Of a stretch of 64,000 nucleotides of DNA, positions 9,132 through 17,293 are shown in pieces; position 1 is the stretch's first letter; every line of letters begins with the position of its first letter. The DNA is from Naasia sp. SYSU D00948. Its GTDB lineage: Bacteria; Actinomycetota; Actinomycetes; Actinomycetales; Microbacteriaceae. A program made the translations under genes and the position numbers. The stretch spans positions 1,787,127 to 1,851,126 of the forward strand of contig NZ_JAFMTA010000001.1 of assembly GCF_017916515.1 (NCBI RefSeq), given 5' to 3'. The notes beneath the pieces were generated by a model. It searched no databases, was not told the origin of the DNA, and was given only the letters and a program-made list of their open reading frames with translations.

Positions 9132-12100
9132 TTACGGGATCGTCTGGGCTCGGACGTCGTCCCAGCGGACGACATACGGGAGATTCGTCACCGAGCCGCC
9201 GATGTAGGCGCCCACCCCGATGTGCCCGGCCTGCTGGAGCCCGGCCGTGCTGTCGGTGGCGGTCGTCAGCCAGGCAGTGGGTTCCGGCGTCCCGTCGGCC
9301 CAGATCTTCGCCCTCACCGTCGTGGTGCCGGTCCCGGCCGCCTGGACGCGGATGTGCAGGACCTGGTTGTCCACGTAGGTGATGCCGGTCGGAACCGCCG
9401 CGACGAGACCGGTGCCTCCGCGCATGACCTGCAGGGTCACGGCCCCGTTGGTGTACGAGACCACGGCACGAGCGCGGTAGTCGCTGCCGGCCGCCACGCG
9501 CCGCGCCATCACCCAGGCCTGCACGTTGCTGCCCTGGGGACGCGGACCGAAGGTGACCGTCGCGTGCACGTCGCTCGACTCCGAGGAGGCGCCCGTGAGG
9601 AAGGCCTCCATCGTCCGCCCCGCCGTCGTCGTCGTCATGACCCCGTCGCCGTCGGTGGAGTAGACGGACGAGCTCGCGCCCAGGGTCCACGCGCCACCGG
9701 TGGAGGCCGTGCCCCACCCGCTCGAGGTCGTGCGCTCGAAGGCGTCGGCGGCGAAGATCCCGTCAGCCGGCGGAGAGATGGTGACGTCGCGAGTGGCCTG
9801 TCCGGTCGCGCCGTCATCGTCGGTCACGGTGAGCGTGATCCTGTAGGTGCCCGCCTGCGAGTAGGTGTGCGACGCGGTCGCCCCGGTGGCCGTCGCGCCG
9901 TCGCCGAAGTCCCAGCGGTATCCGGCGATCGTCCCGTCGGCGTCCGTCGAACCGGATCCGTTGGTCGTCACGGTGGACCCTGACACGCTGGCCGTGAAGG
10001 AGGCCGTCGGGGCCTGATTCGGGGCAGGGGCCGCGCCCTTCCCCGTCTGGTAGTGGGCACTGACGGTGGAGGCCGAGAGCGCCTTGCCGTAGATCGCCAC
10101 CTCGTCGATGGAGCCGAGCAGGTACTTGGACCCGGCCCAGGTCGAGTCGCCGCCGATCTTCCAGTAGCCGGTCAGCGACATCCCGGCGACCATGTCACTG
10201 CGTGCTGCCACCTGGACGCCGTCGAGGTACAGGCGGGCGCCGTTCGGCGTGAGCGTCGCGACGACGTGGTGCCACCTGCCGTCGTTGTAGCCGGTGCCGC
10301 TCTGGATCGTGACGCGCTGGCCGTTGTAGGCCCCGAAGTAGACGCGCCCGTTGCCGTCGAGGTAGACGTGGCGGTCGTAGTTCGACGAGTCCCCGGTCCG
10401 GTTGTTGCCGAGCCCGACGATCTTGCCGCCCGTGCGGCTCGTGGTCTGGAACCAGGCCTCGACGGTGAGATTGTCGGAGCCGACGACCGTGGCCTGCGAC
10501 GCGGCGACCCCGGTGCTCGTTCCCGAGAACGTCGCCGCCCTGTCGCTGTCGCCACTGAGCGCCCCGGGCTGGTTGAGCAGCACTCCCGCTCCGGCCGTCG
10601 CGTTGTTGCCGCCGGCGATGTCGCGGAGCGTCGTTCCGCTGGTCTCGCCCAGGCGCCAGTAGTTCACCGCGCCGTCGGTCAGAACGGCTTTGGAGTACGT
10701 GCTGAGCGATCCGCTTCCGGCGGCCGTGACGCTCACCGTGTTGCCGGTGACGCTGTTGCCGAAGGGGTCGGTGGCGCGCAGTTGATAGGTGTAGGACTGC
10801 CCGGGCGTCAGCCCCTGGTCGAGGAAGCTCATCGACGGACGGTCCCACCAGATCCGCGAGCCCTGGGTCGCCGTGTGGATGACTGTCCCGTTGCGCAGGA
10901 GCTGGTAGGTCAGGAACTGGTTGTCCCGGTCGTAGTTGGTGAGCCATGTGACCTGCACGGTGCCGGCGGCGGGGGAGACCGCCTTCGGCACGAAGTTCGC
11001 GCCCGTGAGGCGCGGCCGGTCGTCGTTCGGGGCGATGGACTTCACCGCGAACCGGACGAGCCCCTGCTGCGCGCGCTGGTTCACGCCCGGGAACTCGCCG
11101 CCGAAGACGACGTACTGCGAGTTCGCCGCGACGCTCCAGGAGGCCTGGCCGTTCACCTGGCCGGTGTAGAAGTCCGGCCACCAGTTGAGGAGGCCGGGGA
11201 GAGGCTCGCCCTCCCAGCTCGGGTAGCCGAGGGTGATCCCGGTCGCGCGCGCGCCGGACGGCGCCTTCGTCCATGCCATGGCCCGCTGGACTGTCCAGGT
11301 CGGCGTCGTCTGCGGGAAGCCTCCGGAGGTGGAGCAGTAGTGCGGGTGACCGGCGATGTAGACGACGCCGTTGGCGACCGCCGAGTCGTAGGTGTCGCCG
11401 TGGCAGTCCTCGACCCACACGAGGTTCCCGGTGGCCCAGTCGGCGCGGAAGGTGCCCTCGAGGTTGCCGCCCGGACCGAAGTGGTAGGCGGTGCCGTAGA
11501 GGCTGTCGGAGTCGGAGTCGAGGCTCCAGATCGCGGCGTCCGGGCCGGCGTTCTTCACCCGCTTCGCGACGTTCCACACGAGGTAGTTGCCCGCGGAATC
11601 CACCGCGCCGAGGCCGTAGCCGGCGTCGCCGCCGACGGCGCTGCTTCCCCTCCCGTTGAGGGTGGTGAAGTGCCCGCCGAAGACGATCTTGGATCCGTCC
11701 GGGCTCGCCACGACGGCTCGGGCGCGAGCGTCCATGGAAGGCGCGAACGGGAGGACAGCGCCGTTCGACGCCGCGACCGCGGCGCCCCGGAGGCGGGTGC
11801 TGCTGCCGATGGCGGTGAAGTTGCCGGCGAGGTAGACGGTGCTGCCGGATACGGCGATGTCGTGCACCGAATTGTTCACGACCGGGCGGAAGTTCGCGTT
11901 GAGGGCCCCGTTCGCGACGCTGACAGCGGCGACCCGGCTGCGGGACTGACCGTTCACGGTGGTGAAGTCGCCGCCGACGAAGAGCTGAGTCCCGTCGGCG
12001 GACACGTCGAGCGTGCGGACGACGCCGTTGAAGCTGGGCGCGAAGGTGGTGATCAGCGCGCCGGTGCGGATGTCGTAGGCGAGGAGGTTCGCCCGCGGCG

Positions 12101-12371
12101 TCTGATTGGTTCCCGCTGCGGCGCCGGCGGGACGGGCGTTGCTGAAGGAGCCGCCCGCGAACACGGTGTTGCCGACGATCTTCTGGGTCCAGACGATCCC
12201 GTCGATCTGCACGGTGGGGAGGGCATCGGTTGAGACGGTCTCCAGCGTCCCGGCGGGGGGCGCGGTGTCCGCGAGCGCCGGCTGCGCGACGACGAGCGAG
12301 CCGATGAGGGAAGCGGTGGTGGCGAGGACTGCGAGCAGGCGACGGCGCCTGCCCTTCCTGGTGGTAGGCAT
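9132..12371 (-). CDS. Secreted modular surface protein (beta-propeller, Fn3, LamG, PKD, jelly-roll)
   Basis: This 1079-residue paralogue of the protein at 1-5839 has the minimal module set. It has a signal peptide with an Arg-rich n-region (about 1-35, cleavage after ALA), a DUF5122/delta-60-like propeller (about 50-430; repeated GGDFTTVNG-type units and a conserved HGDTYDSA segment), an Fn3 (about 455-550), one LamG (560-774), one PKD with WDFGDG (785-868) and a C-terminal jelly-roll-like domain (875-1079). The architecture points to an extracellular carbohydrate-binding or adhesive protein. No sortase motif or membrane anchor follows, so it is probably released or bound non-covalently. An SD-like GAAAGGG precedes the ATG. 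The gene lies between the acyltransferase and polysaccharide glycosyltransferases. Confidence 0.88.
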   Translation of the reverse strand: MPTTRKGRRRRLLAVLATTASLIGSLVVAQPALADTAPPAGTLETVSTDALPTVQIDGIVWTQKIVGNTVFAGGSFSNARPAGAAAGTNQTPRANLLAYDIRTGALITTFAPSFNGVVRTLDVSADGTQLFVGGDFTTVNGQSRSRVAAVSVANGALNANFRPVVNNSVHDIAVSGSTVYLAGNFTAIGSSTRLRGAAVAASNGAVLPFAPSMDARARAVVASPDGSKIVFGGHFTTLNGRGSSAVGGDAGYGLGAVDSAGNYLVWNVAKRVKNAGPDAAIWSLDSDSDSLYGTAYHFGPGGNLEGTFRADWATGNLVWVEDCHGDTYDSAVANGVVYIAGHPHYCSTSGGFPQTTPTWTVQRAMAWTKAPSGARATGITLGYPSWEGEPLPGLLNWWPDFYTGQVNGQASWSVAANSQYVVFGGEFPGVNQRAQQGLVRFAVKSIAPNDDRPRLTGANFVPKAVSPAAGTVQVTWLTNYDRDNQFLTYQLLRNGTVIHTATQGSRIWWDRPSMSFLDQGLTPGQSYTYQLRATDPFGNSVTGNTVSVTAAGSGSLSTYSKAVLTDGAVNYWRLGETSGTTLRDIAGGNNATAGAGVLLNQPGALSGDSDRAATFSGTSTGVAASQATVVGSDNLTVEAWFQTTSRTGGKIVGLGNNRTGDSSNYDRHVYLDGNGRVYFGAYNGQRVTIQSGTGYNDGRWHHVVATLTPNGARLYLDGVQVAARSDMVAGMSLTGYWKIGGDSTWAGSKYLLGSIDEVAIYGKALSASTVSAHYQTGKGAAPAPNQAPTASFTASVSGSTVTTNGSGSTDADGTIAGYRWDFGDGATATGATASHTYSQAGTYRITLTVTDDDGATGQATRDVTISPPADGIFAADAFERTTSSGWGTASTGGAWTLGASSSVYSTDGDGVMTTTTAGRTMEAFLTGASSESSDVHATVTFGPRPQGSNVQAWVMARRVAAGSDYRARAVVSYTNGAVTLQVMRGGTGLVAAVPTGITYVDNQVLHIRVQAAGTGTTTVRAKIWADGTPEPTAWLTTATDSTAGLQQAGHIGVGAYIGGSVTNLPYVVRWDDVRAQTIP

Positions 12372-12416
12372 GGGCGGGTAGCCCTTTCGGGTAAAGGGTC
12401 GGGTAGGGGGAGTGTA
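12371..12416 (-). promoter_or_regulatory. Promoter and TACCCG-repeat leader of second giant surface protein
   Basis: A TACACT -10 hexamer occupies 12416-12411 (minus strand). Three perfect TACCCG copies follow, at plus-strand 12375, 12388 and 12400 (spacings 13 and 12). The middle copy is the loop of a 6-bp stem (plus-strand CCCTTT at 12382-12387 and AAAGGG at 12393-12398), and one arm of that stem is the likely ribosome site. A fold that masks the ribosome site is therefore possible. Confidence 0.5.
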
Positions 12417-12458
12417 GGCGCGGAGGGGCCTATTGCGCCACGGGGAATTCGCCCCCGA

Positions 12459-13814
12459 TCACTTCGGGGCGGCGCTCATCGCCGGAGCCGAGGACCTCAC
12501 GCTCGCGGAGGTGGTCTCCCAGCCTCTCGAGCGCCGACGGCCGCGCACCGTGCCGCGGATGGTCTCCCCGGTCGCCAGCCGCCGAGCGAGCCCTTCGTAC
12601 CCGCTCGTCACCCTGTCCCAGTCGTAGAGCTCGGCCGCCCGCCGCTGCATCTCCCCGCCCTCGGCGACGTGGTCCCAGTCCGGGGACTCGGTGCCCTCGA
12701 GGATGGGGGCGAGCTGCTCCGCTCGTGAGAAGTACTGCCCCGTGGGACCTGCCACCTCCCGGTTGAAGGTGACGTCGTAGCCGATGACGGCGGTCCCGGC
12801 GCCCATCGCCCTGAGCAGGGAGGGGTTCGTGCCGCCGACGGAGTGGCCGTGCACGTAGGTGCGCGCGTGCGCGTACAGCTGGTTGAGCTCGTCCTGGTCC
12901 CAGACCGAGCCGAGCATCTTCACCCGCGGATCCGACGCCGCCGTCCGGGCGATCCGGTCCGTGTACTCGGCGGCGTAGGGGGCCCCGCCGACGACGACGA
13001 GCGGGTACCGTGCGCCGGAGCGCACGTACCCGTCGACGATGACGTCGACGTGGTTCTCGGGCTCGAACCGCGCCACGACCAGGTGGAACTGGCCCGGCGT
13101 CAGACCGTGCCGTGCGAGCTTGTCCTGGGGGACATCGACGAGTCGGGGAGACCCGTAGGTGAGGAGCTCGGTGTGCACTCCGAACTCCGCCGTGTAGTAC
13201 TCCGCGATGCCGCGCGCGTCGCTGATGAGCGCGTCGGCCTTGCGCACCGACTGCTCCTCCGCGATCCGGTAGTACCGCCGACCGAGCCGGCCCCACTTGC
13301 CGCGCTTCCACTCCAGGCCGTCCACGTGCACGGCGACGGGGATGCCGCGAGCCCGGATCAGGGGTACGAACGGTGCGTTGGCGGCGTTGAACACGAAGGC
13401 CGCGTCGTGGCGGCGGTGGAGCAGGACGTGCAGCGCCGAGAGCGCCGTGTGACTGAGGGTCTCGAGCGCCTTGGTGCGCAGCGCAGGCAGGTGGACGAGC
13501 CGCATCCCGAGGTGCGTCCGCGGGCGGTCGCCCGGGTTGCTCGTCCTGCAGTAGACCGTCACCTCGTGGCCCCGGTCGGCGAGACGTCGCCCGATCTCCT
13601 CGATGGCCGTCTCGAAGCCGCCGTAGGCGGCGGGGACGCCGCGGGTGCCGATCATCGCGATGCGCATCCGCCGGGAGGACCCGGCACCGGCCGCCGTGCT
13701 GGCGGCGGCGTCCGCGAGCAGCTGCTCGAACGGGTCGACGGCACCGAGCCGGCGGAGTGCCCTGCGCGGGGTGGTGGGGACGTGGGAGTGACTGGGGTCG
13801 GGCTGGATGCTCAT
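12459..13814 (-). CDS. DUF1972/GT4-type glycosyltransferase
   Basis: This is a 451-residue cytoplasmic glycosyltransferase. After about 48 variable residues comes the DUF1972 start (MRIAMIGTRGVPAAYGGFET), typical of rhamnosyl- or similar transferases in exopolysaccharide clusters. It is followed by an acceptor-side Rossmann fold and a GT1/GT4 donor domain with GTNPSLLRAMGAG near residue 330. ATG 13814 is used; ATG at the conserved MRIAMIG would give a shorter form. The upstream region contains two CACCCGA copies resembling the repeats before the surface-protein genes. The sugar specificity cannot be read from sequence. Confidence 0.88.
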   Translation of the reverse strand: MSIQPDPSHSHVPTTPRRALRRLGAVDPFEQLLADAAASTAAGAGSSRRMRIAMIGTRGVPAAYGGFETAIEEIGRRLADRGHEVTVYCRTSNPGDRPRTHLGMRLVHLPALRTKALETLSHTALSALHVLLHRRHDAAFVFNAANAPFVPLIRARGIPVAVHVDGLEWKRGKWGRLGRRYYRIAEEQSVRKADALISDARGIAEYYTAEFGVHTELLTYGSPRLVDVPQDKLARHGLTPGQFHLVVARFEPENHVDVIVDGYVRSGARYPLVVVGGAPYAAEYTDRIARTAASDPRVKMLGSVWDQDELNQLYAHARTYVHGHSVGGTNPSLLRAMGAGTAVIGYDVTFNREVAGPTGQYFSRAEQLAPILEGTESPDWDHVAEGGEMQRRAAELYDWDRVTSGYEGLARRLATGETIRGTVRGRRRSRGWETTSASVRSSAPAMSAAPK

Positions 13815-13922
13815 TCGCTGCTCTGCGTCGGGAATGTCGGGTGAAGCGCCATCGGGTGGGGGACGTCCGCGTCGGTGGTGCGCCGGAGGGGACGGGTCGC
13901 GGGGAAGGGGTCGCGAGGGGTG

Positions 13923-14408
13923 TCAGGCTCTGTGCAGGGTGCGTTCGGGCGCGGCGAGGTGACCGTCGCCGGCCACGATCGCGTCGAGGGCGGCGCGGAG
14001 CTTCGTGCTCGAGGTCGCCACCGTGTAGGGGAAGTAGACGACCTCGACACCGACGGCCGCGAACTCGCGCTCGAGCTTCATGCCCTTCTCGGTGCCGCGC
14101 CAGTCGTCGCCCTTGAAGAACACGTCGAACCCGATCTCGCGCCAGGTGTCGAGCTTGTCGGGCAGGACCTCGGCACGCGCCTCGTCGACGTAGGAGATGT
14201 TCCGGACGATCTCGAGCCGCTCGGCGAGCGGGACGACCGGCACGATCCCCTTCGTCTCCTTGAGCATCTCGTCGCTCACGACGCCGGCGATGAGGTAGTC
14301 GCAGTTGCTCTTGGCGTGGCGCAGGAGGTTGAGGTGACCGATATGGAAGAGGTCGAATGCGCCGGCGGCATATCCGATTCGGGTCATCGGGTGGACCACA
14401 GCTTTCAC
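13923..14408 (-). CDS. TagD-like nucleotidyltransferase (glycerol-3-phosphate cytidylyltransferase family)
   Basis: This 161-residue protein has the CTP-transfer motif HIGH in GAFDLFHIGHLNLLRH and a C-terminal SSTKLR, the variant of the ISSTxxR motif. Family members make CDP-glycerol or related activated alcohols for teichoic-acid-like or phosphodiester-linked polymers. Its place among glycosyltransferases suggests supply of such a substituent. Two starts are possible. GTG 14408 has a TATGCA hexamer exactly six bases upstream and would be leaderless. ATG 14387 (MTRIGYAAG) fits the family N-terminus better but lacks a clear ribosome site. Confidence 0.85.
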   Translation of the reverse strand: MKAVVHPMTRIGYAAGAFDLFHIGHLNLLRHAKSNCDYLIAGVVSDEMLKETKGIVPVVPLAERLEIVRNISYVDEARAEVLPDKLDTWREIGFDVFFKGDDWRGTEKGMKLEREFAAVGVEVVYFPYTVATSSTKLRAALDAIVAGDGHLAAPERTLHRA

Positions 14409-14559
14409 TATGGCTGCATACGCCGTGTCTCGTGGGGTGGACGAGGGTCTCGGGTGACCGGGCGTCCGGCTCCTGTAGCAGCGGGTAAGTCAGCAGGGAA
14501 CCGTGAGGCCAGGTTAGCGGGAGTAGACCTTCCTGTATGTGCCCACAAGGGGGGCGTGC

Positions 14560-15918
14560 TCACACGCGGGTGAACTGTCGGTGTCGGGCGACGGCGAACG
14601 ACAGGGCGCCCAGGAGCGCCCAGTTCCCCTCGACGAGCAGCCTGCTCTCCCCGAGCGCCTGTGTCAGCAGAGCCGCCAGCAGCAGCGAGGGCAGCAGCGT
14701 GCCGAGCACCCAGGCGGGGGAGGGGCCGGACCGGGCGGGCGAGGATCCGGTCGCTCGCGCCGAAACCCGGAAGGTCTCGCCCGCAGGGGTGCGAGCGACA
14801 GCGATCCCCGTGGCGGCGAGGAACCCCGCGAACAGCAGGAGCCCGACCGCGCCGAGCTGGAAGGCGACGTCGAGGAACGCGTTGTGCGCCTGCAGGTACT
14901 CGACGCCGTTGCGGACCGCGAGCTCCTGGAACAGCGGCACCCAGGGCTGCCAATAGCTCGTCCATCCCCAGCCGAGGACCGGGCGCTCGAGGAACAGCCC
15001 CCAGACCGTCGCCCAGATGTCGGCTCTGCCGGTGAGGTCCTCGCTCTTGCCGAGGAGGTCCAGGATCAGCGGGGCGGCGGGCACCGCCAGGAGGGCGCCG
15101 GCGGCGAGGATCCCTGCGAGGCCGGCGAGTGCCGCGGCCCTGCTGCGGCGGGCCACGACCACGGCGACCGCGACGATCGTCACAGCGACGGCGGTGGCGA
15201 CGACGGTCGTCGACCGGGTGAGCGCCAGTCCGACCACGCCGACGGCGACGGCGATAGATGCCCGGGGTGCGGACATGCTCCCGGCCAGGCGCCGGCAGGC
15301 TGCGACGATCACGAGCAGCAGGGAGACGAACCCGAGGAGGTTCGCGTTGCCGAGGATGCCCTGGATGCGACCCCCGGTGAACAGCTCGGCGCGGCTCCAG
15401 TAGAACGCGTCCGGCACTCGCTCCCCGGGCTCGACGCGGATCGGGAAGACCGGGAGGACCGGGTGCCCGATCAGTCCCACGACGATCTCGAAGAGGAGGG
15501 AGAGGAGGACGATCGCGAGCAGGGCCCGCGTGAGGGCTCTCAGCACTCCCGCCCAGCCGAGCGCCACGACCAGGGTCGCGGAGACGAGCGTCGTGACGAG
15601 CAGCACGACGACCGCGAGCAGCGTGGCGAGGCGGTAGTCGGACCAGAGGAGGGAGGCGGTGGCCCAGGCGAGGAAGGCCGTGAGCAGGAGGAGGTGGACC
15701 GGCAGCGTGCGCGGCCGGGCCTGTACGGGGAACGCCTGGAGCCAGCCCGCATGCCGGATCCCGGCGAGGCACAGGGCGATCGTGACCACCAGGAGGGCCG
15801 CGGCCCAGGCTGCGAAGCCGTACCAGCTCAGGGTGTTGCGGAGGGCCTCACCGGCGAACAGGGTGAACAGCGCGACCACGCCGAACCCGTGCAGGACGGC
15901 GGGGCGCAGCAGGATCAC
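14560..15918 (-). CDS. O-antigen ligase/polymerase-like membrane protein (Wzy_C)
   Basis: This 452-residue protein has about eleven membrane helices and the Wzy_C hallmark LTGRADIWATV followed by ERPVLGWGW and a QAHNAF loop near residues 290-345. Such proteins polymerise repeat units or ligate glycans on the outer face of the membrane. The gene is in the polysaccharide cluster, 62 bases from the FrhB-like gene. GTG 15918 lies six bases after a TAGCCT hexamer, so the transcript is probably leaderless. It could be the polymerase of this cluster; no second candidate is seen in the window. Confidence 0.87.
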   Translation of the reverse strand: MILLRPAVLHGFGVVALFTLFAGEALRNTLSWYGFAAWAAALLVVTIALCLAGIRHAGWLQAFPVQARPRTLPVHLLLLTAFLAWATASLLWSDYRLATLLAVVVLLVTTLVSATLVVALGWAGVLRALTRALLAIVLLSLLFEIVVGLIGHPVLPVFPIRVEPGERVPDAFYWSRAELFTGGRIQGILGNANLLGFVSLLLVIVAACRRLAGSMSAPRASIAVAVGVVGLALTRSTTVVATAVAVTIVAVAVVVARRSRAAALAGLAGILAAGALLAVPAAPLILDLLGKSEDLTGRADIWATVWGLFLERPVLGWGWTSYWQPWVPLFQELAVRNGVEYLQAHNAFLDVAFQLGAVGLLLFAGFLAATGIAVARTPAGETFRVSARATGSSPARSGPSPAWVLGTLLPSLLLAALLTQALGESRLLVEGNWALLGALSFAVARHRQFTRV

Positions 15919-15924
15919 GGTCCC

Positions 15925-15930
15925 AGGCTA
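15925..15930 (-). promoter_or_regulatory. -10 element of leaderless Wzy-like gene
   Basis: TAGCCT on the minus strand ends six bases before GTG 15918. No ribosome site is present. Confidence 0.45.
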
Positions 15931-15979
15931 GGGCCGCGTTCCGGGCGCGGCGCCGAGGAGAGCTCCGGCGGCGAGCGCG

Positions 15980-17293
15980 TCAGGAGTCGGCGCGGACGCG
16001 CGCGACCGCGTCCGCCGCGCCCTCCGTCCGCCGCGGGGCAAGCGATCGCTTCCTGGTGCCCCGAGCGGCACGCAGATTCGCGGACAGGTGCCGGGCGGCG
16101 AGCGCCAGCAGGCCGTAGCCGCGGTACCGGGGGATCCGCCGTCCTGCCGCAAGCCGACCCGCGAGGCGACCCAGAAGGGTCTCGCGCCGCGTGCGCTGCA
16201 GGGGCTGGATCGCCTCCACGGCGTCGAGGGACACCGGCCTCGCGACGAGGACCCCCGCCGCGATCGCCGCCTCGACCAGGGCCCGGCCGCGCTCCGTCCT
16301 CGCGATGACGACCGAGGAGCCGTCCGCGTCGTCGAAGACCGGGTAGCCGTTCTCGTCCGCGCGCCAGAAGTCCCCGACGGAGATGTCGCCGTCTCCGCCG
16401 GTGCCGTCCGGGCAGATCTTGCAGCGCCACTGCAGGTTCCGGCCCAGGTGCCTGCCCCAGGACTCCTCGTAGCTCGCCGCTCCCGCCGTACCGTCGCGGC
16501 CGACGACCCGGAACTCTCCGGGCCAGCCGTTCCCGCGGTAGCGGAGGCTGACGGCCTGGTCGGCGGGCACCCCGAGCGCCGCCGCGAGCGACTCGGTGGC
16601 GCGCTGGCTCGGCGTGCCGGCGCAGAAGAACGTGAGCCTGATGGGGGACGCGGCGTCCGGCACCCCGAGCGCCTCGTTCAGCTGGCGGGCCGCCGACACC
16701 TCGCAGGGCTTGCCGACGAGCGGGGCGGGGCCGGAGGGGTCGTACCCCGCGACGGTCCCCACCGGGGCGTAGCGGGATCCTGCTGCGGCCAGGGCCTCCT
16801 GCCGAGAGGTGATGCGGACGGGAACGGTTCGTGCCGGGCGTTCCGCGTCGGAGGCGGCGCCGACGACGGAAGGAGCGCGGCCGCTCTCGACGAGCCACGT
16901 GGACAGGGCGGTGAGCGCACCGGCGCTGCTTCCCGCGAAGCGGACCTCGGGATCCGCGGCCCACGCCTCCCAGGCCTGCACGTACCGGCCGAAGGTCGCG
17001 GAGTCGTGAGGACGGGGATCGCGGGGAGCGGCGAGGCGGTCGCCGGGACAGGTGCGCCGGAAGAGCCGCGCCTCCCGGCGATCGGTGGCCGCGTCCACCG
17101 CGCAGTCGGCGGCGACGGACGGCCGCAGGAAGCCGTCCTCGTCGAGGTCGAGACTCACGCGCGACGATACGAGCGCGCAGGCGCCGCAGCCCGAGCAGTT
17201 GCCGTTGCGCACGACGCGGGCGACGGCGCCCGCCAAGCGCTCGTTCGTCGCGCTCGGGCCCGGATGGCCGTCGCGGCCGGATGAGGTGCTCAC
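15980..17293 (-). CDS. FrhB/FdhB-like iron-sulphur protein (coenzyme F420 hydrogenase/dehydrogenase beta-subunit family)
   Basis: This 437-residue protein carries an N-terminal NCSGCGACAL cluster, a later RCKICPD pair near residue 292 and GDISVGDFW, all typical of the FrhB/FdhB C-terminal family. Members in polysaccharide loci usually sit next to a pyruvyl transferase and are thought to act on glycan substituents; their reaction is not established. GTG 17293 is chosen because a strong AAGGAGG lies three bases upstream and the codon overlaps the preceding stop (GTGA). The open frame continues further upstream but only as a shadow of the GT2 gene. Confidence 0.85.
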   Translation of the reverse strand: MSTSSGRDGHPGPSATNERLAGAVARVVRNGNCSGCGACALVSSRVSLDLDEDGFLRPSVAADCAVDAATDRREARLFRRTCPGDRLAAPRDPRPHDSATFGRYVQAWEAWAADPEVRFAGSSAGALTALSTWLVESGRAPSVVGAASDAERPARTVPVRITSRQEALAAAGSRYAPVGTVAGYDPSGPAPLVGKPCEVSAARQLNEALGVPDAASPIRLTFFCAGTPSQRATESLAAALGVPADQAVSLRYRGNGWPGEFRVVGRDGTAGAASYEESWGRHLGRNLQWRCKICPDGTGGDGDISVGDFWRADENGYPVFDDADGSSVVIARTERGRALVEAAIAAGVLVARPVSLDAVEAIQPLQRTRRETLLGRLAGRLAAGRRIPRYRGYGLLALAARHLSANLRAARGTRKRSLAPRRTEGAADAVARVRADS

